32,839 nucleotides of DNA from Pelagophyceae sp. CCMP2097. Its lineage: Eukaryota > Sar > Pelagophyceae. Shown piece after piece: positions 1 through 10,270 of the stretch (its first letter is position 1; every line of letters starts with the position of its first letter). The notes beneath the pieces were generated by a model. The model worked only from the letters and a program-made list of their open reading frames with translations. It was not told the origin of the DNA and searched no databases. The position numbers and the translations under genes are program-made. The DNA lies in assembly GCA_026770575.1 (NCBI GenBank), contig MU657327.1, positions 10,034 through 42,872 on the forward strand, read 5' to 3'.

Positions 1-654
1 GGGAGGCTCAAGTCAACACGAATACCGGTTGTGTAGACCGGTTTTCAGAGACGATGAAATATAGTTCCGGTTCATCATCGTACGCTCGGAGGGGGGCGGG
101 GGCGGACGCTGGGGGGGGCACCTTGAGAAAGTCTTGAGACGATGCCTTGTTGGCACTGTGTGTGAGTTGTTGGCACAGGCAACTTGAGTGAGCTGAGAGA
201 TAGCGAGTTTGATCGGCGAACCACTCTGTCTCCTTTTAAAGTTATTTTGAAAACGCGATCGCCGACGGAAACTCTCTGTCTCCCTGGGCTTTTATAAAGA
301 CTCTTTTTGCTCGTCGAGCTTCGCACGCGTTCGAACGCGGCTCCCGCTCCACGCGGCTCTCGCTCCTCGTGCGCGCCCGTGTCCGTAAGCCGCGGCGGGT
401 CCGGAAAGCGGCGCGCGCGCGGCCGGTTGCGTGTGTGAAAGGCTATGGTTCCTTGCGGAGACTCTTTCGTTCGGCGAACGCACGGACGCCGGCTTCGGCG
501 GGCGGCCACGGCGCCACCCGCCCGCACGCCGGCGTCGACGGGCCGCGGCCGTGGTGTCCGCATGGCGCCGGCGCCGCGCGCCAGAGCCCCGCGCATTTTT
601 GCGGGGCGCGCGACGCCCTGCGTAGGGTCGCCCGGCGCGCGCCGCTCTTCCAGC
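1..654. other. Upstream region of eIF4A-III, no confident gene
   Basis: I see no recognisable protein here. Long open frames exist on both strands, but they are arginine/alanine/proline-rich compositional frames. A TATA-like TTTATAAAG lies at about 290-298 and could be a promoter element for the eIF4A-III gene, which would give a 5' leader of roughly 330 nt. In-frame upstream ATGs at 445 and 562 could extend that protein, but the extra sequence has low complexity and is not family-like. Confidence 0.4.
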
Positions 655-1860
655 ATGGCGCCAACGGATGAGGTCATCTCGTACGACGAGAACGAGAAGA
701 TGGAGATCACGCAGTCCAAGGAGGTGCGCGTGATTGAATCCTTCGAAGCGATGAACCTCCGCGAAGACCTCTTGCGCGGCGTCTACGCGTACGGCTTCGA
801 GCGCCCCTCTGCAATCCAGCAGCGCGCCATCCAGCCCATCGTCTCTGGCCGCGACGTCATCGCGCAGTCGCAGTCTGGCACGGGCAAGACGGCTGTGTTT
901 TGTATCGGCATGCTCCAGTCGCTCGACTCGTCTTCAAACGAGACGCAAATGCTCGCTTTATCGCCGACGCGCGAGCTCGCCGAGCAGACGCAAAAGGTCT
1001 GCCTCGCGCTCGGGGATTACATGAACGTGCAGTGCCACGCCTGCATCGGCGGCAAGTCCGTCGGCGAGGACATTCGCCGCCTGGACTTTGGCGTGCAAGT
1101 CGTCTCCGGGACGCCCGGCCGCGTCTTCGACATGATCAAGCGGCGCAACCTGCGCACGCGCAATTTGAAGATGCTGGTGATTGACGAGGCTGATGAAATG
1201 CTGAACCGCGGTTTTAAGGAGCAAATTTACGACATTTACCGCTACCTGCCCCCTTCGACGCAAGTCGTTTTGATCAGCGCGACGATGCCCGTGGAAGTGC
1301 TGGACATGACGACGAAGTTTATGAACGAGCCTGTTCGTGTGCTGGTGAAGCGCGACGAACTTACTCTAGAGGGCATCAAGCAGTTCTTCGTCGCGGTGGA
1401 AAAGGAGGAGTGGAAGTTCGACACGCTGTGCGACTTGTACGACACGCTTACGATCACGCAGGCGGTGATTTTCTGCAACACGAAGAAGAAGGTCGACTGG
1501 CTCACCGCCAAGATGCGCGAGGCCAACTTCACGGTCAGTGCCATGCACGGCGACATGCCGCAGCGCGAGCGCGACGCCATCATGGCCGAGTTCCGCTCCG
1601 GCGCCTCGCGCGTCTTGATCGCCACGGACATTTGGGGCCGTGGCCTGGACGTGCAGCAGGTCTCGCTGGTCATCTGCTACGATTTGCCCAACAACCGAGA
1701 GCTGTACATCCACCGCATCGGCCGCTCCGGCCGCTTCGGCCGCAAGGGCGTCGCCATCAACTTCGTCAAGAACGACGACATTCGCATCCTGCGCGACATC
1801 GAGCAGTACTACTCGACGCAGATTGATGAAATGCCCATGAACGTCGCTGACCTGATCTAA
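655..1860 (+). CDS. EIF4A3: eIF4A-III, DEAD-box RNA helicase of the exon junction complex
   Basis: Intronless 401-aa DEAD-box ATPase. Visible motifs in order: Q motif ([10 protein letters not shown], about residue 48), Walker A (SQSGTGKT, about 72-79), [34 protein letters not shown] and [11 protein letters not shown]. The C-terminus MPMNVADLI and the stretch [18 protein letters not shown] are hallmarks of the eIF4A-III/FAL1 subgroup rather than cytoplasmic eIF4A. Known family role: the ATP-dependent RNA clamp of the exon junction complex, with a part in pre-rRNA processing in yeast. I chose the ATG at 655 because the protein from there matches the family length. Upstream in-frame ATGs would add low-complexity sequence. 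One small oddity is TDIWGRGLD where most homologues have TDVWARGLD. The gene converges with the FIGNL1-like gene. Confidence 0.95.
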   Translation: MAPTDEVISYDENEKMEITQSKEVRVIESFEAMNLREDLLRGVYAYGFERPSAIQQRAIQPIVSGRDVIAQSQSGTGKTAVFCIGMLQSLDSSSNETQMLALSPTRELAEQTQKVCLALGDYMNVQCHACIGGKSVGEDIRRLDFGVQVVSGTPGRVFDMIKRRNLRTRNLKMLVIDEADEMLNRGFKEQIYDIYRYLPPSTQVVLISATMPVEVLDMTTKFMNEPVRVLVKRDELTLEGIKQFFVAVEKEEWKFDTLCDLYDTLTITQAVIFCNTKKKVDWLTAKMREANFTVSAMHGDMPQRERDAIMAEFRSGASRVLIATDIWGRGLDVQQVSLVICYDLPNNRELYIHRIGRSGRFGRKGVAINFVKNDDIRILRDIEQYYSTQIDEMPMNVADLI

Positions 1861-2090
1861 TCAGCGCCTCTGGCCCACCCGTCGCAAGAGGCGAAAACGC
1901 CCCGCGCACCACCGCCTCGACGGCGCCTCTCGTTTGAAGCCGCCGCCGCCCAGGACCCCCGTCCACAGCTGTCCCCCGTCCGAAAAGCGAACCCAGCGGC
2001 GTCGCTCGAGTTGACTAATTACCACGCTTCCATGCTTCCCCGGCGGCGCCACGTCGACGCGGCCTCGTCGGATCTGCGCGGCCGTTGGCC

Positions 2091-3952
2091 TCATCGGATC
2101 TTCGCAGAGCCGAAGAGCCTGTTCCAATCCTCGTAGTCTGAAATCTCAGACGGCGCCACCTAGCGCGAAAGGGTTCAAGGGTATCCAGGTCGGCACGGCA
2201 GGACGCACCGAGGCGCGCGTGATTTGGAGCGCGTCCTCAAAATGCTCAAGAGAAATGGGCGGGATGAGAATTTCCCCAGCGCCTTCTTTTTTCTGGAAGA
2301 GCTGCGACCCGACCTGCCTCATCGGGCCCATGGCCGCCTCTTGGCAGAGGTTGCGGATGTCCGCGCCGGAGAAGCCCGCCTACGTGGAGCAGAGTTGGCT
2401 TGAATCGCGCAACTCGCCGGCGCGACGCGTCACCGCCTTAAGGCGCTTCTCACGGTTCGTCGCGTGAGGTCGTCGTCGAGGTCGCCCTGCGCGATGGAGT
2501 GCTTGTTCTTGCTTAGAAGAATGCCCAAGAGCTGCCTCCGCGCGGCGTCGTCTGGCAACGGCACGTAAAACCTCTTGACGAACCGCCGCCGCGCGGCCTC
2601 GTCCAACTCCTGGGGCCGGTTGGTGGCGCCGACGACTAAGAGTCTGGCCTGGTTGCCGTCGCCCGAGGAGACGCCCTCGAGCTGGACGAGGAACTCGGTC
2701 TTGATCCTGCGAGAGGCTTCGTTTTCGTTGGAGGACCTCTGCGAGAGCAAAGAGTCGACCTCGTCGATGAAGACGACTGCGGGCTCGCGGAAGTTGGCGA
2801 CGCAGAAGAGCGTGCGGACGAGCTTCTCGGACTCGCCGATCCATTTCGACATGAGGGAGGAGGCCGAGATTGAGAAAAACGTGGCGCCGCTCGAAGACGC
2901 AATCGCTCTCCCAATCAACGTCTTGCCCGTGCCCGGCGGGCCGAATAAAAGCATGCCGCGCGGCACGGCGCGCAAGCCTGTGAAGAGTTCCGGCCTTTGC
3001 ATAGGCCAGATGACCATCTCCGTAATGCTCCGTTTGGCATCGTCGAGCCCCGCAATGTCGTCAAACGTCGTCGACATGCGCTGGTCCATAATCTCCGATT
3101 CGATCCTCTTGACCAGCTCGGCGTCGCAGCCTTTGAGAGCTTCTGGGAGCTCGTCCTCGGACTTGCCGTCCTTACAAGCCTCGGGCTTCTTCTGCGCCAC
3201 ACCGTTTCGGTCCTTGCCCTTGCCCGCCTCCGGCTCGTTGGTCTTAGGGCATTTGAAGGGCTTGCGCGCGGCGCCGACTTTTTCTGGCCTGCCGCTCGCC
3301 CGCTGAAAGCCGTGCGCCGGCCGGCCGCCGTTCTCCTCGTCGTCGTTGTCGTCGTCTCGGCCACGCCGAGGTGGCGCACGCGGAGGCGCGTCCCGAGAAG
3401 GCGCTGCCGCGCGGCGGTCGTCGTCGTCTTCCGACCCCCAGCGCGACACGCCGCGCCGCGGGGCCTCGTCGCCGCGGCGGCCGTCGTCGCCGCGGACGGG
3501 CGACCGCGACCGACGCTCGTCGTCGTGCCAGCGGCCTGCGGGGCGACGCTCAGAGGCGCAGGGCCGCCGACGCCGACGGCCGCACCTTTGTCGTCGGCGC
3601 GCGGTCGCTTCGGCTCGTCGTTGGCGCGCATCATCGACGTCAGGCTGTGCTGCTTCGCGTGCGGGTCCTCGTCGCTGATGCTCCGCCGCCGAGACGCCTT
3701 GGCCGGCTCCGCCGCGGCGGCGGGCGCGGGCGCGGACGCGGGCCCGTGCTTGCGCCGCATCTCCTCGAGGAAGGTGGCGTCGAGCGGCGCGCCGCCGCAG
3801 TCCACGGGCGTCAGCTTCGGGCCGGCGGCCCACGCGGCGGCCGTGCTCTCGGCGAGGCGCCGCTCGTGCACGCGCACACGCGCGGCGTGCAGCGCGTCGC
3901 CGTCGCCGCCGCCGCGATTGCCGCGCAGCCAGTCGAACGACTCGAAATTCAT
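2091..3952 (-). CDS. FIGNL1: Fidgetin-like 1 (FIGNL1) AAA ATPase
   Basis: Proposed exons (minus strand): 3952-3586, 3535-2454, 2379-2205, 2137-2091, about 556 aa. The N-terminus begins [15 protein letters not shown] and is followed by a long Arg/Ser/Asp-rich disordered region. The AAA module has [13 protein letters not shown], Walker A (FGPPGTGKT), Walker B ([15 protein letters not shown]), the sensor [34 protein letters not shown], and a C-terminal YEDWNRLFG matching the YENWNKTFG-type tail of FIGNL1. Known family role: a hexameric ATPase that remodels RAD51 filaments in homologous recombination and limits meiotic crossovers. It is related to spastin and katanin, but the FTGLR...[18 protein letters not shown] stretch is FIGNL1-like. 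The exon 1/2 join (50-nt intron) and the last intron (donor GTCCTG at 2204) are inferred. Without the last intron the protein would stop at 2146 with an unrelated tail. Confidence 0.88.
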
Positions 3953-4106
3953 GGCCGCTGCGGGGGCCGCCGGCGCCGCCGCGCGCCCGAGCTCGCGCCT
4001 CGGCCACGCCAACGACGACGTCGACGCGAAGTTTTCAACTGGGGAATTTTCAAGAAGTTTTTCATTCCACCAACTTTCAGCGGTGAGACGCCGCGCGCGG
4101 CGATGC

Positions 4107-4245
4107 GTGCCGCGAGTTGAATTGCACCTCGGCCCACGACGACGTCCGTCGCGTTTGGAGAGGTTCAGTTTGGGCCCAAAGTTTGGGATTTCAATGCCTT
4201 GCGAGATTTTCTTGGATTAGATCTAATACAATTGTATTCCGTCTC
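4107..4245. repeat. Dispersed upstream module B, copy 1
   Basis: This stretch aligns by eye with 6546-6695. Shared blocks include CCTCGGCCCACGA, CCGTCGCGTTT, GTTCAGTTTGGGCCC and GAGATTTT, in the same order and orientation. The second copy has an extra AGGAATTCCT-containing insert. Both copies lie just upstream of plus-strand genes whose first codons are ATGCGC. Confidence 0.75.
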
Positions 4246-4302
4246 CGGGCCCAGCCCCGACCCTGAGAATCGGGGCGCCGTGCGAGGTCAGAGCCCGCCA
4301 AG

Positions 4303-6061
4303 ATGCGCTTGGCGGTCCTCTGGATCGCGTGCGCGCGTGCGGTCGAGTCGCCGTGCGCCGGCGAGTCGCCGGCGACGTGCCGCGTCGTGTGCGCCGACTT
4401 TGCGAACTGGGTCGGGCCCTCTGGGTGGTCCTGCGAGGAGCAGCTCAACGAGCGCGGTCGCGAGGTGGCGTATACGCTCGTCTCGGCGAGCGGCGTTTCG
4501 GCCAAGAGCGCGTGCTGCACTTTGGGCGGCGGCCGGAAAGTCGCCGTGCTCGACCGTGCGCCGGTCATGGACGCCAACGTCGCCGCGATGGCCCTCTGGG
4601 TCCCGAGCGAGTGCCGCAAATTTGTCGTCCGCGACTTCGTCAGTCGGCCCGCGGCGCGCGCTCCGCGAGGCGCGAAACTTACGGAAAGCGCAGGTCGCGC
4701 TCGAGTCGCTCCTGGGCCAGAACAAGAGCGCGAGCCTCGGCGCAAACGGCGGCCACTGGTCGGCGTGCACGTACGCCGACGCCCCGGCGGCGTTGTTGCG
4801 ATTCTGACGCCGCGCGCGCCCGAGCGCGGGCGCGTGAAGACGTGCTTGAGCTTATGCGTAGGCACATGAAGATCTACGGCTTCAATTTCGCAGTCTTCCT
4901 CGCGCGCTGGCTGGCCTGGGGCCTCCGGTGCGTTCATCGTGCACGCGGGGGGGCGGGAAACCGTCGTCGCGACAATGCACGAAAGAGCGACGCAGGCCGC
5001 GGTCCGTGCTCGAGTTCGGCTGCGGCCTCGGCACGACGTCGAGCTTCCTCGCGCGCCACGTGCCCGGCGGGACGAAGGTCGTCTGCATCGAGCCCGAGCA
5101 TATAGCCCGCGTCCTCGCATCGTGCTCGAGCCGGGCTTCGATGCGACAAGATGTGCGCGCGCTATTCGACCAGGAAACGTAGGCCCATGCTCCGCGAGGT
5201 CTTTGAGAACCCGTCGCACCCGCCCTCGCAGAGGCCGCTCCAACTCGCCGTCGACGTCTTCAACCGAGGTGCGCTCGCTTCCAAGCGGCGCCCCCGCGGG
5301 TGTTCCCGACTCCCAAAGTCTTCGACCGCCTCGACGCGGGCGGCTCGCGCCTCCACTTTCGTCATCGGGCCGGCGGCGGGGCTGCCCGAGTCGATGCGCA
5401 GTAAAACGACGCTCGTGTCCCTGTCGCAGCTGACGTTTCCGCACCCAGGCGCCGAGGCCGACTGCGCCCGGGCGCTCTCGTCGCAGGCGCGTGCGGACAA
5501 GTTCGAGCTCGTCCTCTCGCTCGAGGTCGCGGAGCACATGGCCGCTGAGCGCATCCCGGCGCTCATCGACTTCCTCGCGGCGTCGACGGGCAGGTACCTC
5601 GTCTTCTCGGCGGCTCGGCCGCGCCAGGGCGGCACGGGCCACGTCAAGGGCTCCATGTTCGAAACCCCCTGGTGGATCGACGCGTTCACCAAGGCGGGTC
5701 TCCACTTGCTCCCCAGCCTCACGCAGAGCCTCCGCAACGCCGCTCTGCCCGAGCGCGCAAACCTCTACACGAACATCATCGCATTGGGCGTGCCCGGCGT
5801 CGAGGACCGCCACGACGTCCCAGCCCGCGTCGGCGCATCCCGCTTCCGTACAAAAGGGCGCCGCCCTAGGTCCCGCCAGAGGTCGGCGGCTGCGAGATTT
5901 ACACGTCGAGGCGGTGCCGCGGCCAGCTGCGCGGCCAGGACACGGCCAACAAGGTCGACAAGGTGCGCAAGTTCTGGATGGACGGCCAGGTCCAGGCCCT
6001 CTGGCCCGAGCTCGACATCGTCAACCGCCGCCTCAAAAAGGGCGAGATCAGCTGCCTCTAG
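4303..6061 (+). CDS. Secreted or membrane-directed class I SAM-dependent methyltransferase
   Basis: Proposed exons: 4303-4626, 4694-4770, 4862-4927, 4996-5121, 5183-5816, 5870-6061. All phases agree, giving about 472 aa. The N-terminus (MRLAVLWIACARAVES) resembles a signal peptide and precedes a Cys-containing region. The Rossmann methyltransferase core shows motif I SVLEFGCGLGTTSSFLA, then VVCIEPE, and later FELVLSLEVAEHM and RYLVFSAARPRQGGTGHV, with the catalytic-fold order expected of class I enzymes. The C-terminus has a basic segment followed by WMDGQVQALWPELD. The substrate is unknown; related domains in algae often modify glycans or small molecules, which is only a guess here. Exon 5 also carries an unexpected RlmH-like stretch (separate entry). 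The last intron has the direct repeat GTCCC at both splice sites. Confidence 0.72.
5318..5447 (+). other. RlmH-like SPOUT methyltransferase segment inside the class I methyltransferase gene
   Basis: In the frame of exon 5, residues from 5361 read VIGPAAGLPE...SLSQLTFPHP, ending near 5447. The RlmH (YbeA) family has an IGG..GL glycine motif followed about 12 residues later by SLSxLTLPHP, with nearly the same spacing. Just upstream, 5318-5359 encodes FDRLDAGGSRLHF in another frame, which would also fit the RlmH strand preceding IGG if one base were absent near 5357-5359. No N-terminal part of RlmH and no complete LYRAW tail are visible. It may be a captured exon fragment or a convergent stretch. 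Confidence 0.5.
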
Positions 6062-6361
6062 CCGCGTCGCGACTCTAGCCGCGTCGCGACCGGGATCATA
6101 AGACGGTCGAAGCTCGCGCGCGGAAGCGCGCGCCGTCTGCAAACGTCCGCGAACGTCCTCTCAGACTCGGGAAGAGTCCTCGTGTGGGCTCGGCGGCCGG
6201 GGGGCCGTGCCAATGACAAAGCTGCAAGCGCTCTGAGGCGCGAAAATTTCGAAAACCCGTGGGCCGGGTTTTTGGCGAAAGGGTCCTTCCGTCTCACGGG
6301 AGGGAACAGGTCAAGCATGCCATATTGTTGCGGTCTCGCAGCGGCGGTCCGTGGACGGGGT

Positions 6362-6550
6362 GGCCTCGACCCTTCTCCGCGGACGTGTGTCTTCGCTAAA
6401 ATATCTGCCTTTTTTTTCGGCGTGCGCAAGATCGCGCGTCGCGTGTTCCGAGGGACCCTTTAAGACCCTCCCTCGGGCGCCTCAACTTGACTGCTTCGCA
6501 GCGTCGCCCGTCGGCTGCTTCACTCCGTCGGTCGTCGATTGCTTGGGTAC
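6362..6550. repeat. Dispersed upstream module A, copy 1
   Basis: Aligns by eye with 10090-10270. Shared blocks in order are GGCCTCG, GTCTTCGCTAAAATAT, GCGCAAGATC, TTCCGAGG, CCCTCGGGCGCC, TTGACTGCTTCGCAGCG, GTCGGCTGCTTCA and GTCGATTGC-like sequence. Identity looks to be roughly 70-80% with small indels. Confidence 0.8.
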
Positions 6551-6695
6551 CGCGAGATGTCGTGCGCCTCGGCCCACGATAAATCCCGTCGCGTTTTGAG
6601 AAGTTCAGTTTGGGCCCTAGGAATTCCTAAGTTTGGAATTTCAATTCCTTCCGAGATTTTGTTCTTTGGTTTCCGTCTCAGACTCCGGACGCCGG
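6546..6695. repeat. Dispersed upstream module B, copy 2
   Basis: Second copy of the module at 4107-4245, directly following module A. It ends about 85 nt before the beta-helix start codon, a position similar to that of copy 1 before the methyltransferase start. Confidence 0.75.
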
Positions 6696-6780
6696 GACCA
6701 GCGTCGAGACTCGTCCTGGTCGAGGCTGCGGCTGCGGTGGAGCGGGCGAGGCTTCCCCGGGGTGGGCCGTGACTCGGCAG

Positions 6781-9429
6781 ATGCGCTGCTTTTTCGTTTC
6801 CCTGGGCCTCTGCGCCGCAGCGGCGGCGGTGGCGCCGAGTGCGCTCGAATGCGGCGCGCGCCGCTTCGCGCTGGACCGCGCCGCGCAGCTGGCGCCGCGC
6901 GAGGCCAAACGCGCCTTTGACGCCCTGCAACTCGCAGACTGCGGCGACGAGAAGACCGGCACGCAGAGCGCCGCCGGCGGTCCCGACTCCGACTCCGCCG
7001 CCAGCGCCGTCTACGTCGACGGCGTCTTTGGAGACAACGGCGGCGACGGCCGCACGGCCGAGACGGCTGTGCGGACCGTCGCTGAGGCGCTGCGGCGCGC
7101 GGCGCCAGAGGTGCGCCTCTGCGCGGGCACGCACTTCCTCGCCGAGACGCTCGTCGTGTCATCGGCTGTGCGCTTTTTCGGAGCGCCGCTCGACGCAAAC
7201 GGCCGCCCGACGTCTTGGCTCTCCGGCGGCGTCCTCCTCCAAAACCTCGACTGGAAGCCTTCAAACGTCGGTTCTGGCGTCTTTTCAAACGTCGGTTCTG
7301 GCGTCTTCGAAACGACTGTCAAGACGGAGTTTGAGATCACGGGCCTCTTCACGCACGAGCCGCACCGGCGGCTGACGCGCGCGCGCTTCCCAAACGGAAA
7401 CGCGGAGACGACTCTTTGGGGCTACACGTCCCCTCGACGCTTGGACTTTGCGCTGCCTCTTTCCGCCGTGATAGAGTGGATCAAGCCGCCCGTTGGCAAA
7501 AGGCCGGAGACGCGCGCCTACCTCGACCTCTCCAAAGACTCTGCATCGAGGCCGACGAAACAAGATTCGAAGATGGTGGAGTATAACTCGTACGGCAGCG
7601 GCTCCGGAGGCGTCTGCGACCTCTGGCGCTCTTCGAAGCGTCGAGGTTCGTACTGGTGCTCCAATGTCACAGCCGGGGGCTGGGCGGAAGTCGACCGTTT
7701 GATGTCTTCCGATGGGATTCGGCTCTTGCCAAATGCAGTCTTGGTCAACGCAACGGCAGTGCCAAACGCCAAGCTGTGGCGGCCGGGGCTTATTGTTCAT
7801 GCGTGGCACCCGCAGTCGTGGTTCGTGAACATGTTCCGAGTGTCAAAGGTGCGCGTTTTGTGCCTTCTCAAAGAAGGGACCTCGCAAGAAGGGACCTCGC
7901 AGTTGGGTCCGTATCTTGTGGGCGCGCGATCACCCGTCTCGAGTGCGACGATCGCAGGTGGCAGTGCGCGGCTCCACCGTGCTTTTGGAGTTTGGCGACG
8001 CCGCGCTCCCCGACGGCGGCTGGCAGGGCGGCCGCACGTGGTGCACCTGCGGCGGCCGAGGGGAGTGTGCCTACGCTGGCCGGGGGTATTGTAAAGAGGG
8101 CGACGAGAGGCTGCTTTCAGGCGATTGGTACGTGGAAAACGCCCTTTCCGAGTTGGACGCGGAAGACGAGTTCTTCCACGACTTGAACCGAAATGTGCTC
8201 TACGCGCGGCCCAATTCGACGCTCGGGCCGCTCGGGGACGTCATAGCGCCGAAGCTGGAGACTTTGGTGCGAATCGTTGCAGACGACGTGGCGTTTGCGC
8301 GTGTGGGGTTCCGCGACTCGAAAAAAACGTTTCTCGCAAAAGACTGGGCCGCGCCGTCGGGCGGCGACTGGGCGCTCTTCGACGGCGCCGCCGTCGAGGT
8401 ACGAGAAGCGAGCCGCACGAACTTCTCAAAATGTGTTTTCAGCCGTCTCGACGGCTCGGCGCTGCTCCTCGCCGGCCGCGCGTACAACACTTGTATAGTC
8501 AACACCACTTTGGAATATATAGGCGACAACGGCGTCGGCCTCTGGGGCGAGACGGATGAGTGGGACGGCCGGAGCGGTTCGCAGCCGCGGGACACCATGG
8601 TCGACGGGCTGGTGTGTCATGACGTCGGCCTTTATGAAAAACAGTCGTCCTGCCTCTTCCAGGCCAAGGCCTGTTTGACGACAATCAAACGGTCCTTGAT
8701 GTACAACCTGCCGCGCGCGGCGATCAACTTCAACGACGGCTTTGGGGGAGGGAATGTGGTCGAGGACTGCCTCATCTTCAACACGTGCCGAGAAAGTGGC
8801 GACCACGGCGCCATAAACACCTGGGACCGAATGCCCTTTTTATCCGGCCTCACCGACAACTTTTCCGCCAAGCAGACGAAGATCCGCCGGAATTTGATCT
8901 TTGCCAACTCCGGAGCGTCGCAAGGAGTCGACAACGACGACGGATCCTCGTTCTACGAGATTGAAGACAACGTGTTCTATTCGGCCGACGGCTTCAAGAT
9001 GGACTACGGCGGCCACGACTCCAAATTCGACAGGAACCTCGTCGTCACGTTCGCGTGCGTATACGAGAGCGGATTCCACCGCTTCCCCACGCCCGCGACC
9101 GCAGGTACGACGACGCCAACTGCTTCAACGTCGGCGACTTTGTGCCCGGCCACGGCGACGCGTTCAGGAACAACACGTGCGTTGTGATCGGCGAGCCCGC
9201 CGCGGACGAGGACCGAATCGGCTCGGCGTCTTCTTGCGACTCGGCGCAGCTGGAACTCTCGGGCAATTCGTACTTCACGCTCCACGGCAACGCGTCGCTT
9301 CGCTGCGGCGGCCGCACGCTGCTCCTCGAAGACGTCCAACGCGACTTTGGCAACGAAATGCAGTCGTCGCGCGGCACACTGCCAGACGACGCAGAACTCC
9401 TCCGGCTCATGCGCAGCTGGCTGCCCTGA
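6781..9429 (+). CDS. Secreted right-handed parallel beta-helix protein (pectate-lyase-like fold)
   Basis: Proposed exons: 6781-7848, 7958-9054, 9105-9429. Frames join cleanly (intron donors GTGCGC and GTGCGT, lengths 109 and 50 nt), giving about 829 aa. The ATG at 6781 starts a clear signal peptide (MRCFFVSLGLCAAAAAVAPS). The first third contains YVDGVFGDNGGDGRTAETAV..V..AL, the typical opening of DUF1565 or pectate-lyase-like beta-helix proteins. The later part is rich in short N/D/G turns (NTTLEYIGDNGVGLWG, AINFNDGFGGGNVVEDCLIFN), as in stacked helix coils. Predicted extracellular or endomembrane carbohydrate-binding or carbohydrate-cleaving protein; no catalytic residues can be assigned. 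A 24-nt in-frame duplication at about 7264-7311 repeats SNVGSGVF, and intron 1 holds a 15-nt tandem duplication. Confidence 0.8.
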
Positions 9430-9628
9430 GTGTCCGTGAAACACCTCTGTCTAGGAATCCTATTCCGTGCCCTTCTTCTGTTATGTACTCCATGGCCCCT
9501 TTCCGAATGGGAGCATAAATGAATGGAGGGACGGCGCGGTCTTTCGTTCTCGTCGCGCCGTGCCTCTGGCTCCCATCGGTCGCGGTCGTCTGCGCCGCCC
9601 GCCGCGTCAGCTGAGTCGCCGTGTAGGG

Positions 9629-9676
9629 CCCTACGTAGGGCCCTACGACCCTACGTAGGGTAGGCTGGACCCTACG
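9629..9676. repeat. 48-bp direct repeat, copy 1, with CCCTACGTAGGG palindromes
   Basis: The 48 bp are identical to 9914-9961. Each copy contains the perfect palindrome CCCTACGTAGGG twice, plus further CCCTACG units, so it could fold into nested hairpins. Extra GTAGGGCCC units flank this copy. Confidence 0.9.
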
Positions 9677-9913
9677 CGGCCCGTAGGGCCCATACGGAAG
9701 GCTTTGTGGGATATCGATTTTGGCGACACCAAGGCTCGGCGGCCATCGACGAACGAAGACGAAGGGCCCCCGAGCCCGAGGCCGTCGACGCCGAGCTCCC
9801 CGGACGACGCCGAAGTGGTGCTAACAAGGACCCCGACGTGGATCCTGGCTCAAGGTTGAGCGGCCCGGGAACGCCGGCTGGAACCCCGTCGTCTCACGGT
9901 ACCCTACGTGGGA

Positions 9914-9961
9914 CCCTACGTAGGGCCCTACGACCCTACGTAGGGTAGGCTGGACCCTACG
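9914..9961. repeat. 48-bp direct repeat, copy 2
   Basis: Same orientation as copy 1, offset by 285 bp. It is preceded by another CCCTACGTGGG unit and followed by CCCTAAC and CCTACGCG variants, suggesting a decayed tandem array. Confidence 0.9.
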
Positions 9962-10089
9962 ACCCTAACACCTACGCGACGACTCAGCGCGTCAGCCGAG
10001 TCGAATCTCTCGGAGTCTCGCGGTCGTAGGTTCCATAGGATATCTAAGGTTTTAGCGAAGCGCCGACGTCGCGCATCTGGTCCACGGTT

Positions 10090-10270
10090 GGCCTCGCGGC
10101 GCTTCCGAGTCTCGTCGCGCGTCTTCGCTAAAATATGAATTTTCATCCGGCGTTGCGCAAGATCCGCGCGCGCCGCAAGTTCCGAGGACCCTCGGGCGCC
10201 GCTCCTTGACTGCTTCGCAGCGTACCTCGTCGGCTGCTTCAGTCCGTCGGTATTCGATTGCGTGGGTATG
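10090..10270. repeat. Dispersed upstream module A, copy 2
   Basis: Second copy of 6362-6550. Its last bases include the start codon of the acetyltransferase gene: GTGGGTATGCGG here against TTGGGTACCGCG in copy 1. The module therefore seems to supply the promoter-proximal region and the ATG. Confidence 0.75.

Larger units (their letters stand above)
6062..6780. other. Intergenic region made largely of dispersed repeat modules
   Basis: I find no gene. 6362-6550 and 6546-6695 are copies of the two dispersed modules listed separately, placed back to back in front of the beta-helix gene. 6240-6290 holds a short inverted repeat (CGAAAACCCG / CGGGTTTTTGGCG). A GGAATTCCT palindrome sits at about 6620. 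Confidence 0.6.
9430..10267. other. Intergenic region with palindromic CCCTACG repeats and an upstream module
   Basis: I see no gene. The region contains two 48-bp identical repeats at 9629-9676 and 9914-9961, and module A copy 2 from 10090 onward. The stretch between the two 48-bp repeats (about 237 bp) is GC-rich and has no recognisable protein. Confidence 0.6.

Noticed and set aside
75..719. Long minus-strand open frame opposite the eIF4A-III start
   Set aside because: Arg/Pro/Ala-rich composition, overlaps the upstream region and start of a certain gene, and shows no domain.
4640..4680. Frameshift in the methyltransferase first exon
   Set aside because: A 67-nt intron (4627-4693, donor GTCCGC, acceptor CGCAG) explains the frame change and keeps all downstream phases consistent.
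4191..5813. 540-codon minus-strand frame opposite the methyltransferase
   Set aside because: It is the antisense shadow of a GC-rich gene, with no recognisable domain and low-complexity Arg-rich content.
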